DNA of 61,547 nucleotides from Chlorokybus atmophyticus (GCA_009103225.1 RHPI01000260.1:344822-406368); one strand, 5' to 3'; positions 1-11,221 are shown, numbered from the stretch's first letter. Notes: a model not told the origin generated them from the letters alone. Made by a program: numbers and translations.

Positions 1-17
1 CCCCCCCTCTTCCCCCA
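1..17. repeat. C-rich homopolymer at window start
   Basis: The window opens with seven C and a short pyrimidine run. Together with the terminal poly-G this suggests the sequence was cut at homopolymers, as contig ends often are. Confidence 0.6.
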
Positions 18-183
18 AGCAACTTGACCCAAGGGCTTTTGAGCTGTCAGATGTTGTTGCACATTGCAGATAAGGTTGGGCAGGCAAACTAGTGAACAAC
101 CATCATTCAGCGTTGCGGATGTTGTCGCCGGGTTTTCATGCTAGGTAGAGCACAGCGGAAAAGCTTACCTCTTTCGAGTCGAG

Positions 184-1780
184 ATGCAAGGTTGCCGGCG
201 CTGTGCGCAGAGCGAGCAAGCGCCGTGCTGCACCATGCGACAGCCAGCTGCAAGCTCTGAGGTGATGCTTTGAGTTGAAGGAAGCACAGGTGTTGCGGCA
301 CTCATGTTCAATCACATGGGTAAGGTGATGTTGGACTCCTCTTTCACCTTGTGACAAATTTCCCTGCGGATGGTTGGTGGTGTGTGACACACGTTTGCAC
401 AGCAAGGGTGCTCCCCCTGCTTGGAACTTCAACTGTCTCGGCAGCCGCTACAGCTGCAGTAGCGGCACCATGATGCCGTCAGCGCGTTTGAGTCGGAGGT
501 TGTCAAGCACAACATTCTTGAGCCAACCATTGAGCATGCGGTGAGTGTTGCACTGCATTGTATGTACCAGTCATACGTGCTGGTTATTGCCCTTGCAGCA
601 CTATTCCGTGACATTTAAGCTGCATTGCAGGGTCACGCTATGCACTGTGTCTAAAGCATTGCGCAACATCCTTATCAACGACATGCGGTTCTGGAAGCAT
701 GTGCGCGTGTCTAGCCTGACGGCTCTTGAGCAATTCTGCAGAGCCAATGGCAACTTGATCCCAGTGCAACGCTTAGTTATTTCGAAACTCCTGCCGGTTA
801 ACAAGGTCAGATACCCTTGGTTGCCGATTTCTGCAGCATTGTGCTGTCATCAAGCAAGCATCAACATAACTCATTGTCGGTCAGGTATACTGAGCGGTGA
901 GTTGTGTGGCTCTGATGTTCTCAGCTCTTCGGGAGCTCAAGTTGAGGGTGCTTCTTCCGCTCTACGACTCAGAGCACCTCAGTCCTTTGCAGTTCGCAAC
1001 AACCTGGGAAGCTCTCACCTTGCAGTTTGACATGCCTAGCACTGGCAGTTTAATAAGTGACAGCTTGATTCGCTTCGCCTACCCGGAGGTACAACAGCTG
1101 ACTGTCAAGACAAATGAGCGCAAACGAGCTATGACGCTGTTCTTCAAGTTTGGCCTACTGCCCGTGTTGTCAGCGCTTACTTTGCATGGAAATCTTATAG
1201 TTCTGAATTTTCCAGGGGCGCCGGCATTACAAACCTGCAGGTTGTCACTTGTTGACGCAGAGCGTCGGAGTCCGTTCAGCGCGTGATGGCCCGGGCAGCA
1301 AACATAGTAGACCTCACAGTGGAATTCTGCGTTACTCCAGGCAACCATGACATTCGTATCCCGCCAACCGCCAGGCCTCTCCACTCCTTAACTTTGGTGC
1401 TCTGGTCATTGATGACTGAAGCAGCAGCCAACCAACCAACGCAGATAGAGTGCATGTTGCAGTCGCTGCCAGCGACCAAGGCGTTGACCCTGATACTATC
1501 CGCCAGCCGCCAGCCATGCACTGATCCACAAGAATGTAAGCATCAGCTGACAGTGGACTGCGCGCCGCAGCAACTTCCCAACACATTTACTGACGGATGT
1601 GCACGAGGCAGTGAACTCGTTGTCCCCTAGCCTTCTTAGCACGATGTGCTGAGATAAAGTCGCTGGCGCTCTTCAATTGCGGCAATCACAACGGGAACTC
1701 CATCCTTTTTCATATGTGAAGCGGCATCCTGGTCAGGAGTTTGTTGATGTGGAGCACTACACTCATAGTTGCACGATGCG
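184..1780 (+). pseudogene. F-box/LRR-like protein family, copy 1 (5' part, degenerate)
   Basis: Seen: coding blocks that match two further copies at 14.6 and 18.0 kb. In order they are a short first exon near 184-268 ending at GAG|GT, an exon near 460-540 (DAVSAFESEVVKHNILE, donor GTGAGT), an F-box-like exon from 633 (LRNILINDMRFWKHV) and LRR-like segments (LPVLSALTLHGNL, LHSLTLVLWSL). The motif LCxxSKxLRNILIxDMRFWxHLRLSG resembles the second half of an F-box, whose known role is to bind SKP1 in SCF ubiquitin ligases. The leucine-rich repeats would bind substrate. Lesions: about 8 nt is missing at the start of the F-box exon compared with copy 3, and the frame changes near 1283. The copy stops abruptly near 1780, where a hAT element appears to start. 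F-box assignment is by eye; a decayed gene is inferred. Confidence 0.55.
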
Positions 1781-1860
1781 GGTACGGTATCAGATGCGTG
1801 ACCTTGATGATGCGAGTATCAATACGCGCCAAAACTGCTTAAATGCGGCTGATGCGGGTT

Positions 1861-1866
<6 letters not shown>

Positions 1867-1937
<71 letters not shown>
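1867..1937. repeat. (GA)n microsatellite
   Basis: About 70 nt of pure GA dinucleotide, followed by an ambiguous base at 1943. It lies inside the left end of the hAT element, between its 3' non-coding end and the candidate TIR. Confidence 0.9.
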
Positions 1938-1939
<2 letters not shown>

Positions 1940-2015
1940 GCANGCAGCAACACTCTTACACATGCATTGCTATATATATATATGCGCTCTGGCCCTATAC
2001 ACCACCAACATAAGT

Positions 2016-4467
2016 TTACTGGAACTCTGTTTCAAAGGCTAGAGTGTCCACATTTGCATCATCATCTGAGCAGACATCATCCTCATCGCTGTCGCCAACC
2101 TCCACCTCTGCTTCTTCAACATCCCATGCCGCAAATTGCTCGGCATAATCAGAGGCAGAAATTCTGTCCATCAACCCGATGTTGCTGAAGATTCAAATCG
2201 AATCTCGAGCTCTGATTGGCTTCAGCTTGTTGCGCTTCTTGCTGTGGATGTGATCGAACGTGCTCCATGCCCGCTCGCATGACGAGGCCACCGTCACTTA
2301 CGCAAGCACGCGAACTGCAATTTTTTGAAGCTCAGGGACCTCAGCACCAAATTGAAGCCACCACTGATGAGCAGGAATGCATGAAGCCGAAGCCTTCGCA
2401 GCATTGCGTCCAAATAGACCCTCTCCACATCGATATTGTGCCAGCTGCGTAGTCATTGTTACCTGCACTGTGCATATCTAAATAGTCATGCACTTAGCAT
2501 GCCATGATAGGAGAACATAACAACTTAAGTAACTGTTATGCACCTGCTCATCCGTGGTAAGCATGCGCTCAACAACGTTCCAAAATCTGCGAGTGATGTC
2601 AGCGTTCTTGTATTGTGCGGAGAGGCGAAACTCTGGATCCAACACGTAGCCAGCGCAAAGCAAGTCTGTTCTCATCATCCGCCAGCGTGCATCAAACTTT
2701 TCGAGCATGTTCTCTACCAAACTGGCAGGCAGAATAGATGCCTGCAAAGACTCGCGAGCACTCATCATGTGATGCAGCAGTTTGCCTACACCACATATAT
2801 GTATGTGAGTTGTTGTGCTATGTGCATTGCAGACTTTAATGTTCAAGATAATGCAAGCAACATGTACAACACACTTACCCGTCGTAGGGTAGGGGCCATC
2901 TACCAAGCGCAGCACCTTGATAAGGGGCTCAAGGGCAGCAATGATGGTGCCAACCCTCTTCCAGAACGATGATGAGAGGACGACCTTGCGAGTCAACTCG
3001 GCTTGAGCGCGATGCTGCCCGCGTGCAGCCCATGTTGTCCACTCGTCGCTTACAACTGTCTTTGCTAGCTCGCCCTTGACGTCGAGCAACCGTTGCAGCA
3101 TGATGAAGGCTGATGCGAAACGAGTCTCGCCCGGCTTCAACAGTGCCTTAGTTGTGTGAGATCTGGCAGCAGCGTAGCACACGAGTCAGCATGCATGCGC
3201 ATGCGTGTATATGCATGTATGGGTGCTGCACGCGTGTGCATGCGTATGCATGCGTGTGTATGCATGTATGTGCGCTGCGCGTGTGTGTGCATGCGCATGT
3301 ATGTATGCATGTATGTGCAGTCAGCAATTGTATGTGCACATGTGCGGGCGGAGACACAAACTCAAAGGCGGGCCTACCTAAAAAGGGCTAGGCTCTTGTG
3401 GTGGTTAGCAATGAAGGTGACCACATATTTCCCTTTCTTGATGCTTTGTTCAAAGAACTCAAAGCGGCCTATGTCCTCAAGCAAGAGGTCGACACAATGT
3501 GCTGCACACGGGCTCCAGAGAATGTGCTTGTACTGCTGCATGATGATACGACCAGCAGCAACGCACACACTGGCGCTGTCCGTGACCACTTGAACCACAT
3601 GCTCCCACCTACTCTTGAGACAAGCGTGCATCATTATGTAGCATGCTTGCAGCACATGCAGCAACCCACAACCTTGCATTTGATGCGTACCTTGATGATG
3701 GCTTGAGATAACACGCTCGCAACAAAGTTGGCTGTCTTTATCTTTGACTCTGTGTTGATTGCGTCCAAGAACTGTGCACCAGCTGGTGCTACTTGCAACA
3801 CATTCAAGAGCGGACGGCTATTGACATCGGTCCACCCATCACTAGTGATTGTGCAACCGGACGACGTGATTGCTGCCCGGAAGTCTCCCAACTTGTCGTC
3901 TACATCATGCTTAACCTTATCTAGCAGGTTTGTGCGCAATGCATTGTATGTGGGAGGCGTGTATGATGGCCCAAACTTGGCAATGGCACGCACAGCGTTT
4001 TTAAAGTGCACGCTCTTTGCCAAATTGAATGATATCCCTCTTGCATAGAACATGCGTGCAACCATCTGATCTGTCTGTCCCTTGCGCTGCCTATTGAATG
4101 CTGCCTCAATAGGTGAGGGCTGAGCTACTGGCTTAGGTGCAGAATCAGTCTGATCAACCGTTTCCTGACTCCACACATCCCCTACTGTGCGCTTCCTCTT
4201 AGATGCTGAAATGGATGCAGTTGACGCTTGTTCAATGCTAGCAAAATGGGCCTTGACATCATCAGGCACAGCTTGACACGCCGCCACTCCAACCCCTACC
4301 TTGCCTACCAGATGTGCTCTGATTCTAGTGACCCCTCCATTGAACTGTTTTTTGCAGTGAGTGCACTCGACTGTAGCTTGGTTTGTCCTTTGCTTGCTAG
4401 ACTCACCATCCTTAACAACTTCATTGACATGCTTCCACTCATCAGCTGATCTACTGCTAGACGCCAT
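2016..4467 (-). pseudogene. hAT-family transposase (BED zinc finger, DUF659, C-terminal dimerisation), decayed
   Basis: Reading on the minus strand from ATG at 4467. A BED-type zinc finger is near residues 10-60 (VECTHCKKQF...H), followed by a DUF659/RNase H-like part (ITSSGCTITSDGWTDVNSR; VTDSASVCVAAGRIIM; SPCAAHCVDLLLEDIG) and the hAT C-terminal dimerisation part (KIAVRVLA, SSCERAWSTFDHIHSKKRN). Introns can be placed: donors at SQAIIK|gtacgc, LALF|gtaggc, PTTGK|gtaagt and DEQ|gtgcat, with matching AG acceptors; the second intron holds a TG-rich repeat. Two in-frame stops remain: TAA at 2298-2300, where the family commonly has Gln before the VT..S.CER motif, and TGA at 2193-2195. It would excise and reinsert DNA as a cut-and-paste transposase; here it looks dead. 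Confidence 0.8.
3183..3345. repeat. TGCATG/TGTATG-rich simple repeat
   Basis: Alternating purine-pyrimidine tract of TGCATGCG, TGTATG and TGCGTG units inside an intron of the hAT transposase. Apparent ORFs across it on both strands are repeat artefacts. Confidence 0.8.
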
Positions 4468-4470
4468 TCC

Positions 4471-4809
4471 TGTCAGGAGAGAGGGTGTGCCCCTCCTCCC
4501 TTTAATCCCCTACCCCAACACCACCACCAGCCTCGCCGCCGCCGCCGCCACTGCCGGGGCAGTTGCCAGAGCAAAAGATGCTCTGGCTATGGCGGCCGCT
4601 GCGTTAGCAGCGCCGCCATGCAGCTGATATCCACATGAGACTCATGTCTCATGTCGATATCAGTGTTATAGATAAGTAACACTACATTAGGGCCTTAACA
4701 CTAGGTTAACGGCCCTAATAAGGCTTAATAGGCTGTATAATCCCGTTGTGACCCTTATTTAATCCTAAATAAGGGCGGGGAACCTCTATGGAGGTAGCAC
4801 ACCGTTACA
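4471..4809 (-). repeat. 3' LTR of gypsy element 1
   Basis: 339 bp, starting TGTCAGGAG and ending CCGTTACA on the plus strand; matches 11239-11577 with about six substitutions. It is flanked on the left by the TSD ATTCC. Confidence 0.93.
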
Positions 4810-5092
4810 TTCCCCCCCACTTAGGTTTCAATGTCCTCATTGAAACCTAAGTGCCGCCATGCAGCTGATATCCACATGAGACTCATGTCTCATGTCGATA
4901 TCAGTGTTATAGTTAAGTAACACTACATTAGGGCCTTAACACTAGGTTAACGGCCCTAATAAGGCTTAATAGGCTGTATAATCCCGTTGGGACCCTTATT
5001 TAATCCTAAATAAGGGCGGGGAACCTCTATGGAGGTAGCACACCGTTACATTCCCCCCCACTTAGGTTTCAATGTCCTCATTGAAGGGTTAG
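4612..5092. repeat. Tandem partial LTR duplication with foldback junction
   Basis: The part of the LTR starting GCCGCCATGCAGC at 4612 recurs at 4853, a period of 241 bp, so the element has an extra partial 3' LTR (to 5050) inside the full one. The junction 4818-4853 is a perfect inverted repeat with 16-bp arms (CACTTAGGTTTCAATG) and a TCCT loop. The inner copy, which continues into pol, has only the short natural hairpin TTCAATG-TCCT-CATTGAA. Confidence 0.85.
4810..4820 (-). other. Polypurine tract next to 3' LTR, element 1
   Basis: On the minus strand AAGTGGGGGGGAA directly precedes the LTR start TGTAACGG. A second identical tract sits at about 5051-5061 beside the partial LTR copy. Polypurine tracts prime plus-strand DNA synthesis. 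Confidence 0.7.
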
Positions 5093-5172
5093 CAAAGCCC
5101 CATCACGAGTCACAAAACGAAAGCAGTGAGAGAACCAGGGCCGAAGCGGTAAAGATGTCTGCCAGCACCCTT

Positions 5173-8100
5173 TTACCGTTCGCGTGTGGACACAGTACTC
5201 CAGTACCCCCGAAGAACCTCTTGGCAGTTGGTAAGATTCCTTTCGGGCTCCCATGTATTGTGTTCAACACCATACCCTTTCCATTTCACCAAGTAGGACG
5301 GCGCGCGTCCGCGTCGAGGCTTACGGTGACTTAGGATTGCTTCCACCTCATACTCAAATGTATTGTCACCATCCACTGCGACTGGGGGTGGAGGAGGTTG
5401 AACCCGACCGTCTGATCGGTACGGTTTCAGTACACTCACATGAAACACATTGTGAATTCGTATCGACATTGGTAAATCCAAACGATACGCGTGAGTGCCG
5501 ACCCGATCAATCACTTTGAAAGGGCCTATCCAGCGAGGGAAAAACTTGCGGGTACCCACTCCCTTGATGGATACGTTTTTGGTACTTAAAAGCACCGAAC
5601 AGCCCACATCGTAGGTGGCCTCTCTACGATGCGCATCAGCTTGGGCTTTTTGTCTGTCTTGCGCTGCGCGCAGACAGTCTTTTGCCAACGCTAACCTATC
5701 CTGCATGGCCGAAGCCATCTCGCGCGCTGCAGGTACGCGAGTCACGTCAGTAGCGGGCAACTTAATGTTCGCAGGACTTAGTGGATGCACTCCGTAATTC
5801 AAGAAGAACGGAGTCTCCTGCACACTCTCTTGCCATGCATTATTGATCGCAAATTCAGCCATTGGGAGATAAATATCCCAATCACTCTGATTCGGGCTCA
5901 CATAATGCCGGATGGTTTCCTCAATCACTTGATTGGCGCGTTCTGTTTGACCATCCGTCTGTGGATGGTAAGCAGTGCTCATGTTCTGCTGAATGTGTAA
6001 GAAGCTGCATAGCGACTTCCAAAACTGAGCCACAAATCGCGGATCGCGATCTGACACGAAGTTGCGGGGCAAGCCATGCAACTTGAACACAGACGCGACA
6101 AAAACCATCGCCAACTCACGGGAGCCTATCTCCGTGCGACAAGGGACAATGTGGACCATTTTTGTTAAACGATCCACGAAAACTGCAACCGCAGTGTGAC
6201 CTAATGCTGTCTCTGGGAGCTCAGTAATTAAGTCCATACTCACACTTTCCCATTTGCCATCAGGAACAGGCAAAGGTCGCAGCAACCCAGCGGGTTTCTG
6301 ACGTAACGGCTTGTCACGCTGACATTTGTCACAGGTGTCAACATAACGCTTTACGTCAACAGGCAACGATGGCCACCAGTACAGCTGTTGCGCTGCCTTG
6401 GTAGTCTTGCGATTTCCAAAGTGCCCAGCGTACGGTGGGTCGTGTACATCAGCTATGCATTGCATGCGTAGCCCAGCATGGTCAGGTATCACCAAGCTAG
6501 CACCCATATAATACAAGTTGTCTCGTGCTTCAAGCTGTTGTATATTCTCTTGCCGTGAGAACCATGGGTCTAAGGAATACCCATGCAAAACAGATTGCAC
6601 AAATGCATCATTAGCGGGCAATGTAACTTGCGTCGCAAGCAATTGCGCACGCATAACTGCCAATAATGACGGACAGCGACTTAAAGGATCTGCCACATTA
6701 GTTCTGCCAGGCCGATATACCCATTCAAAAGTAAATCGCGACAGAAACTCATTCCAGCGAGCTTGCCTACGTGACAAGGTCAGCTGCGTTGAGAAGTATA
6801 CTAATGGGTTGTGATCAGTCACCACTGTGAACTGAACTCCCTCTAAGTAACATCGCCAAGTTTCGAGAGCATGTACGACACCAAGCAACTCTTGCTCAGT
6901 AGTAGTGTAGTTTACCTCCGCTGGGATAAACTTCCTACTTTCATAAGCACATGGTCTGCCGTCTTGCAGTAGTACTGCACCACACCCAAGGGTGGAAGCA
7001 TCACTGACCACAGTGAAATGTTTATCCCAATTTGGCAATGCCAATACTGGAGCTGAAGTTAATGCTAACTTCACTTGTTGCATAGCAGCTTCTTGGTCTG
7101 ACGTCCAAGAAAATGGCGCGTCCTTTCGCAACAATTTAGTCAAGGGCATTACAACTGTAGAATAACCCATCATAAATTTGCGAAAATAATTTGCCAATCC
7201 CAAAAATGATCTCAGTTGATGAATATTTTTGGGTTGAGGCCAATTCTTGACAACTTGCACCTTGCGAGGGTCAGGCTTTACACCCGCACCACTCACAACA
7301 TGTCCCAAGAATGGTAACTCCGATTTGCAAAAGTCACATTTTGCAAGGCTGGCAAATAAATGATGCTTCCGCAACAAAGTAAACACCGCTTCTAAGTGTT
7401 GCTTATGTTCCTCTTTGGTTTTACTAAAGACAATAATGTCATCCAAGTAAACCATAACATACTTGCCAAGTATATTACCGAAAATTTTATTCATTTCCTT
7501 CTGAAACACAGCAGGCGCATTCGTCAATCCAAAGGGTAGCACTTTGTATTGATAATGGCCCGAAGGTGTTCTGAAAGCTGTCTTATAGACATCAGCGGAA
7601 TGAATTCGGATCTGATGATATCCACTTGTCAGGTCTAATGTACTGAAGTATGCATTACCTGATAGTTTATCAAACACGTCATCAATCCGTGGCAACGGGT
7701 ATCGATTTTTCACCGTGATTTTGTTTAAAGCACGATAGTCCACACACATGCGCAATTTTCCATTCTTTTTCATCACAAATAGGATGGGTGCGCCAAAGGG
7801 TGAAGAACTTGGTTCAATCAATCCTTTTTCCAATAACTCCTTGATTTGTGTTTCCATTTCCCCCCTTTCTCTAGGGCTTAGCCTATATATTGGCCGAAAA
7901 GGAGGATCACTATCAGGAATTAATGGTATAGTGTGTCCGACACCTCGGTCAGGAGGCAAGCCCGGCAACTCATCTGAGAACACATCTTGATATTCCTCAA
8001 TGAGGTCTGCCACACCTTCAGTACTACCCGGCGCAATGTCATCTGATGAAGACAAATGTACCAGAAAAGCCGGTGTGTTTTTGCGCAACGCACGTTTCAC

Positions 8101-8346
8101 CTGTAGTGCCGTGAGTAACGCAGGGTCGGGTTGCTTGAATTCCAAGCTATGCGACCCTTTCACAGACAATGTAATCCGCTTACCGCCTTTCTTTACTGTG
8201 CACAAGCGTGCACCCGTATCCAATGTCATTGTGACATTATTTTGCCATTCTTGGCCTAGTACCACATCAACACCAGATATGTTGATTGCTACTACTATAA
8301 AGGCAAGATTGGCATAATAATTACCAATTTTAACCTTCAACCTTAC
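5173..8346 (-). CDS. pol: Pol of gypsy element 1: RT, RNase H, integrase, chromodomain
   Basis: About 1,055 residues after the TAA at 8347-8349. Reverse transcriptase: VDYRALNKITVKNRYPLPRI and the catalytic YLDDIIVF. RNase H: VVSDASTLGCGAVL, TTEQELLGVVHAL, VVTDHNPL. Integrase: zinc-binding HHCC (AGHFGNRKTT ... CDKCQRDK), then the DDE core with Asp in SMDLITELP, Asp in SDRDPRF and Glu in GQTERAN, the last two 35 residues apart. The C-terminus is a chromodomain (YLVKWKGYGVEHNTWEPERN), which in chromoviruses guides integration to chromatin marks. All catalytic residues are present. There is no ATG at the start of this open stretch; it continues the frame of the protease segment upstream. Confidence 0.92.
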   Translation of the reverse strand, partial: VRLKVKIGNYYANLAFIVVAINISGVDVVLGQEWQNNVTMTLDTGARLCTVKKGGKRITLSVKGSHSLEFKQPDPALLTALQVKRALRKNTPAFLVHLSSSDDIAPGSTEGVADLIEEYQDVFSDELPGLPPDRGVGHTIPLIPDSDPPFRPIYRLSPRERGEMETQIKELLEKGLIEPSSSPFGAPILFVMKKNGKLRMCVDYRALNKITVKNRYPLPRIDDVFDKLSGNAYFSTLDLTSGYHQIRIHSADVYKTAFRTPSGHYQYKVLPFGLTNAPAVFQKEMNKIFGNILGKYVMVYLDDIIVFSKTKEEHKQHLEAVFTLLRKHHLFASLAKCDFCKSELPFLGHVVSGAGVKPDPRKVQVVKNWPQPKNIHQLRSFLGLANYFRKFMMGYSTVVMPLTKLLRKDAPFSWTSDQEAAMQQVKLALTSAPVLALPNWDKHFTVVSDASTLGCGAVLLQDGRPCAYESRKFIPAEVNYTTTEQELLGVVHALETWRCYLEGVQFTVVTDHNPLVYFSTQLTLSRRQARWNEFLSRFTFEWVYRPGRTNVADPLSRCPSLLAVMRAQLLATQVTLPANDAFVQSVLHGYSLDPWFSRQENIQQLEARDNLYYMGASLVIPDHAGLRMQCIADVHDPPYAGHFGNRKTTKAAQQLYWWPSLPVDVKRYVDTCDKCQRDKPLRQKPAGLLRPLPVPDGKWESVSMDLITELPETALGHTAVAVFVDRLTKMVHIVPCRTEIGSRELAMVFVASVFKLHGLPRNFVSDRDPRFVAQFWKSLCSFLHIQQNMSTAYHPQTDGQTERANQVIEETIRHYVSPNQSDWDIYLPMAEFAINNAWQESVQETPFFLNYGVHPLSPANIKLPATDVTRVPAAREMASAMQDRLALAKDCLRAAQDRQKAQADAHRREATYDVGCSVLLSTKNVSIKGVGTRKFFPRWIGPFKVIDRVGTHAYRLDLPMSIRIHNVFHVSVLKPYRSDGRVQPPPPPVAVDGDNTFEYEVEAILSHRKPRRGRAPSYLVKWKGYGVEHNTWEPERNLTNCQEVLRGYWSTVSTRER

Positions 8347-8943
8347 TTATCCCGTCACTGGCAATGTACCCCCAGCACCGGCAGCCGAAAATGCTGAGGG
8401 TTTGCGCATGATTTTATTGCGCGCAACCCATTGCTCGTCCACGAAGTTGTGTGTCGCACCAGTGTCAATCAAAAACGAGCTATTCACACCTTGCATTGTG
8501 CCACTGAATGTCCACAACAAAGGTACCACTCGTCCTTGAAAGGTAGCCAAGAATCCGTGACTAATGCGGGGGTTGATTAATATTGCTGATAATCGAATTG
8601 TCCCAGTCTCGCGCTTGGTGAATTGTTTTAAAACAGTACCCCCTCGAATATACTTCAACCATGGGCCATGATATTTTGGCACCATTGCTACCACACTCAG
8701 GGGTCTGTGTTTACATTGCAATTCACTCAATGTGTGCAACACGTCGGTAAGCATGTTAAATTTCACATGTACCAGTACACAAGTATTTGCTTCCACTGTT
8801 GCAACATCAAACAGTGGTAACTTGTGATGTGTTTGCCATGCATGCGTCATTACATGCATTTGAGACAGATTATCAAACCAGTTAACTGCTTGTATCTCAA
8901 GCAACTGACTATCAACCTTTGCTACATCAGCCACAGCGTAATC
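8347..8943 (-). CDS. Protease region of gypsy element 1
   Basis: About 195 residues in the same frame as both Gag upstream and RT downstream. The retropepsin motif FLIDTGATHNFVDEQ lies near residue 155. It is closed by TAA at 8347-8349 (LPVTG-stop-VRLKVKIG). The protein sequence continues in frame after the stop, so this is one polyprotein interrupted by nonsense or read through. The homologous segment in element 3 (50.4-51.2 kb) is similar (IDTGTPENFVSESLV). Confidence 0.8.
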   Translation of the reverse strand, partial: DYAVADVAKVDSQLLEIQAVNWFDNLSQMHVMTHAWQTHHKLPLFDVATVEANTCVLVHVKFNMLTDVLHTLSELQCKHRPLSVVAMVPKYHGPWLKYIRGGTVLKQFTKRETGTIRLSAILINPRISHGFLATFQGRVVPLLWTFSGTMQGVNSSFLIDTGATHNFVDEQWVARNKIMRKPSAFSAAGAGGTLPVTG

Positions 8944-10410
8944 CTATTCAACCTTCTTGGCTTTGCCCTTCGCCTTCGTAGGACAGGCCTTTGCAACGTG
9001 ACCCGGCTGATGGCAGATGAAACAGGTGCGAGCTGCAGTAGGTGCATTACCAGCAGACGTACCACCAATTCGAGGAGCGAATGTCTTCGCTTTCTTCGCC
9101 ACATGTACACTCGGCGGAGGATAGCGCTTTATTCCCCCCCCTTGCGGCTTGGCCATAGCTGTCACGTTCGACTTTTCCTGCACGACCGTGTCATCATTGT
9201 ACAGGTAAACACTTAGCTTTTGCAGCTTGGCCAAGTCATCAGGAACCCAAGGAAGCCCCGTTGCAGTGTTGTACTGCAGCTGATCGCGAACACGCGCATC
9301 CAAGCCACGCTTGTACAACTCGAACTGCTCAGCTTTGTCCATAGGCATCAGGCCGCTATTGGCACGACCAACTAATGCTTGGAACTCCTGCAGATACACT
9401 GATGCTGCTCGACCATTCTGTCGCAACTTGCTAAGTTTGTTACGAGCCTGAGTAGCCGGATCCATGCCACCATAGCGCTCCATCAGAAACTGAAACAGTG
9501 CTGGTACTGTCTTCACAGCGCCATGCTCTGTTTGTCGTGCCCACTCGGCGAGAGCATCAGATGGCATAAGCAACTCAGCAACGGCAACGTGCTCACCCAC
9601 CGGGCGCTTTAGCGCTGTCAGGTAATGTTCGACAGTCACCACCCAATCATGGATACTTACACTACCGTTAGGCTTGAACTTTTCAGGTTTGTTCAATGCC
9701 GTAACCGGCAGCCCCACTGATGCGCCAACTGATGAAGCAGCACCCGCTACTTGCTGACGCAGCGCCATCAACTCAGATTGCATCGCATCGAGGCGTGCCT
9801 CCAACTTCACTCGGCCAGCCAACTTATTTTCCAAGTTAGGTCCCAAGTACCAGAACACATCCTTGCAACGCTGCTGCGTTTCAACCATCAAGTTGGCTAA
9901 GGCCTCAAACGCCATCCGCTTCCCTTCGTATGGGAGCGGCCTATCGTAGACGGCCATCAGAGCAGCCACTTTTGGATCACCACGCACGAGTGGCGGAACA
10001 TTGTTCGTCAACTCGTGCTCAATCATGCGGATCACCATCTCCTTACTAGTGCGAGGGAGAGTGGCAAAATCTGTTTCATAGCCATTACGAACCTTCTGCG
10101 CCCATGCATCCCACACTTCTTGACGAAGCTGCGGGTGGGCGTCAAGTAAAGTCTTGCGCTCGCGCGCATACTTTTCAATGGCTCCGCCAATGACACTCGG
10201 TGTGTCCATTACAGCTGGCTCACTGTGGGTAGACAGGTCGGGGGAAGCTTCGCTATCTTGCTTAGCCTCTTCTTCCTTGTCACTGTCAGTGAGCTTATAG
10301 CTCTCACTCGTGTCCGAGTCCCTCACTTTGTCATCACTGGATGGCTCATATGAGGATGATGAATCAGGGACGGTGAAGTACTTTTCACCTCCCTCTCCTT
10401 GGTCAGACAT
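8944..10410 (-). CDS. gag: Gag of gypsy element 1
   Basis: Start chosen at ATG 10408-10410 (MSDQGEGGEKYF), because the reading upstream has no other ATG. About 488 residues: an acidic N-terminus, a retrotransposon Gag core (RYGGMDPATQARNKLSKLRQ; VYLQEFQALVGRAN) and a CCHC zinc knuckle near the C-terminus (CFICHQPGHVAKACP) that binds RNA. It ends at TAG 8944-8946. The protease frame follows in phase with no intervening stop, as in elements that make Gag-Pol by stop readthrough. Confidence 0.9.
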   Translation of the reverse strand: MSDQGEGGEKYFTVPDSSSSYEPSSDDKVRDSDTSESYKLTDSDKEEEAKQDSEASPDLSTHSEPAVMDTPSVIGGAIEKYARERKTLLDAHPQLRQEVWDAWAQKVRNGYETDFATLPRTSKEMVIRMIEHELTNNVPPLVRGDPKVAALMAVYDRPLPYEGKRMAFEALANLMVETQQRCKDVFWYLGPNLENKLAGRVKLEARLDAMQSELMALRQQVAGAASSVGASVGLPVTALNKPEKFKPNGSVSIHDWVVTVEHYLTALKRPVGEHVAVAELLMPSDALAEWARQTEHGAVKTVPALFQFLMERYGGMDPATQARNKLSKLRQNGRAASVYLQEFQALVGRANSGLMPMDKAEQFELYKRGLDARVRDQLQYNTATGLPWVPDDLAKLQKLSVYLYNDDTVVQEKSNVTAMAKPQGGGIKRYPPPSVHVAKKAKTFAPRIGGTSAGNAPTAARTCFICHQPGHVAKACPTKAKGKAKKVE

Positions 10411-11221
10411 CTGCCCAAGGATAACACTGTTCAAATAGTGCACAAACACGGAAAGTTGTGCACTATGAAAACGTCGAATACTAGTGATTTTGTCCTGTCA
10501 AGTTTGGAGGGGTAAACGTGGAGTATTCAGCCCAAACAAGAGCTCTCCACACACCTCTCAACTAGACAATCACTGTGCAACAAACCGCACGCGAATGCAC
10601 GCGACGGCTCACGAGCTATGGCTGCTCAAAGTTTTCACTTTGTACAACCCAGCTCAACTTACAATCACAATTGACACCCAAAGTGCCAAAATCTCGTTGA
10701 ATCAGCCCTACAGGCCGATATCGACAAGTTGTGAGTTGTGAGTTTGATATCGACCGCACAGAAAAATTCTGGCGGCCTCACCGCACTGACTGGCGGTACC
10801 GAGACAGTCGATGTTGCCACCGAACTGCCCCCAAGGGAATTTATCCAAAAAAATAGATAAAAAGCCCTTCACCACCACGAATCCACGTGGTGGTTAGCAC
10901 ACAAAGATTATAGTAAACAATATATGATTACTATGTTATGTGCTTGGATGCAATGCTTCAGGGAGGGGCCTGGATGGCCGCCCCCCTTCACACAATAACA
11001 ACTAAACTAGGACAAGTTAGGCATGGCATGGCATGGCATGCATAGGCTAGGCTAGGCTAGGCTAGGCACCAGCAGCAGCGTTTAACTACAACAGTTAAAC
11101 CAAACAAAACTTTTAACTACCGCTAGTTTGCCGCCGCAGTGCCGCCTGCCGACGCAGTGCCTGCCGCCGCCCCTGCAGTGCCTGCCGCCTGCCGCCGCCC
11201 CTCCCACAGGCCCCTTGCCGC

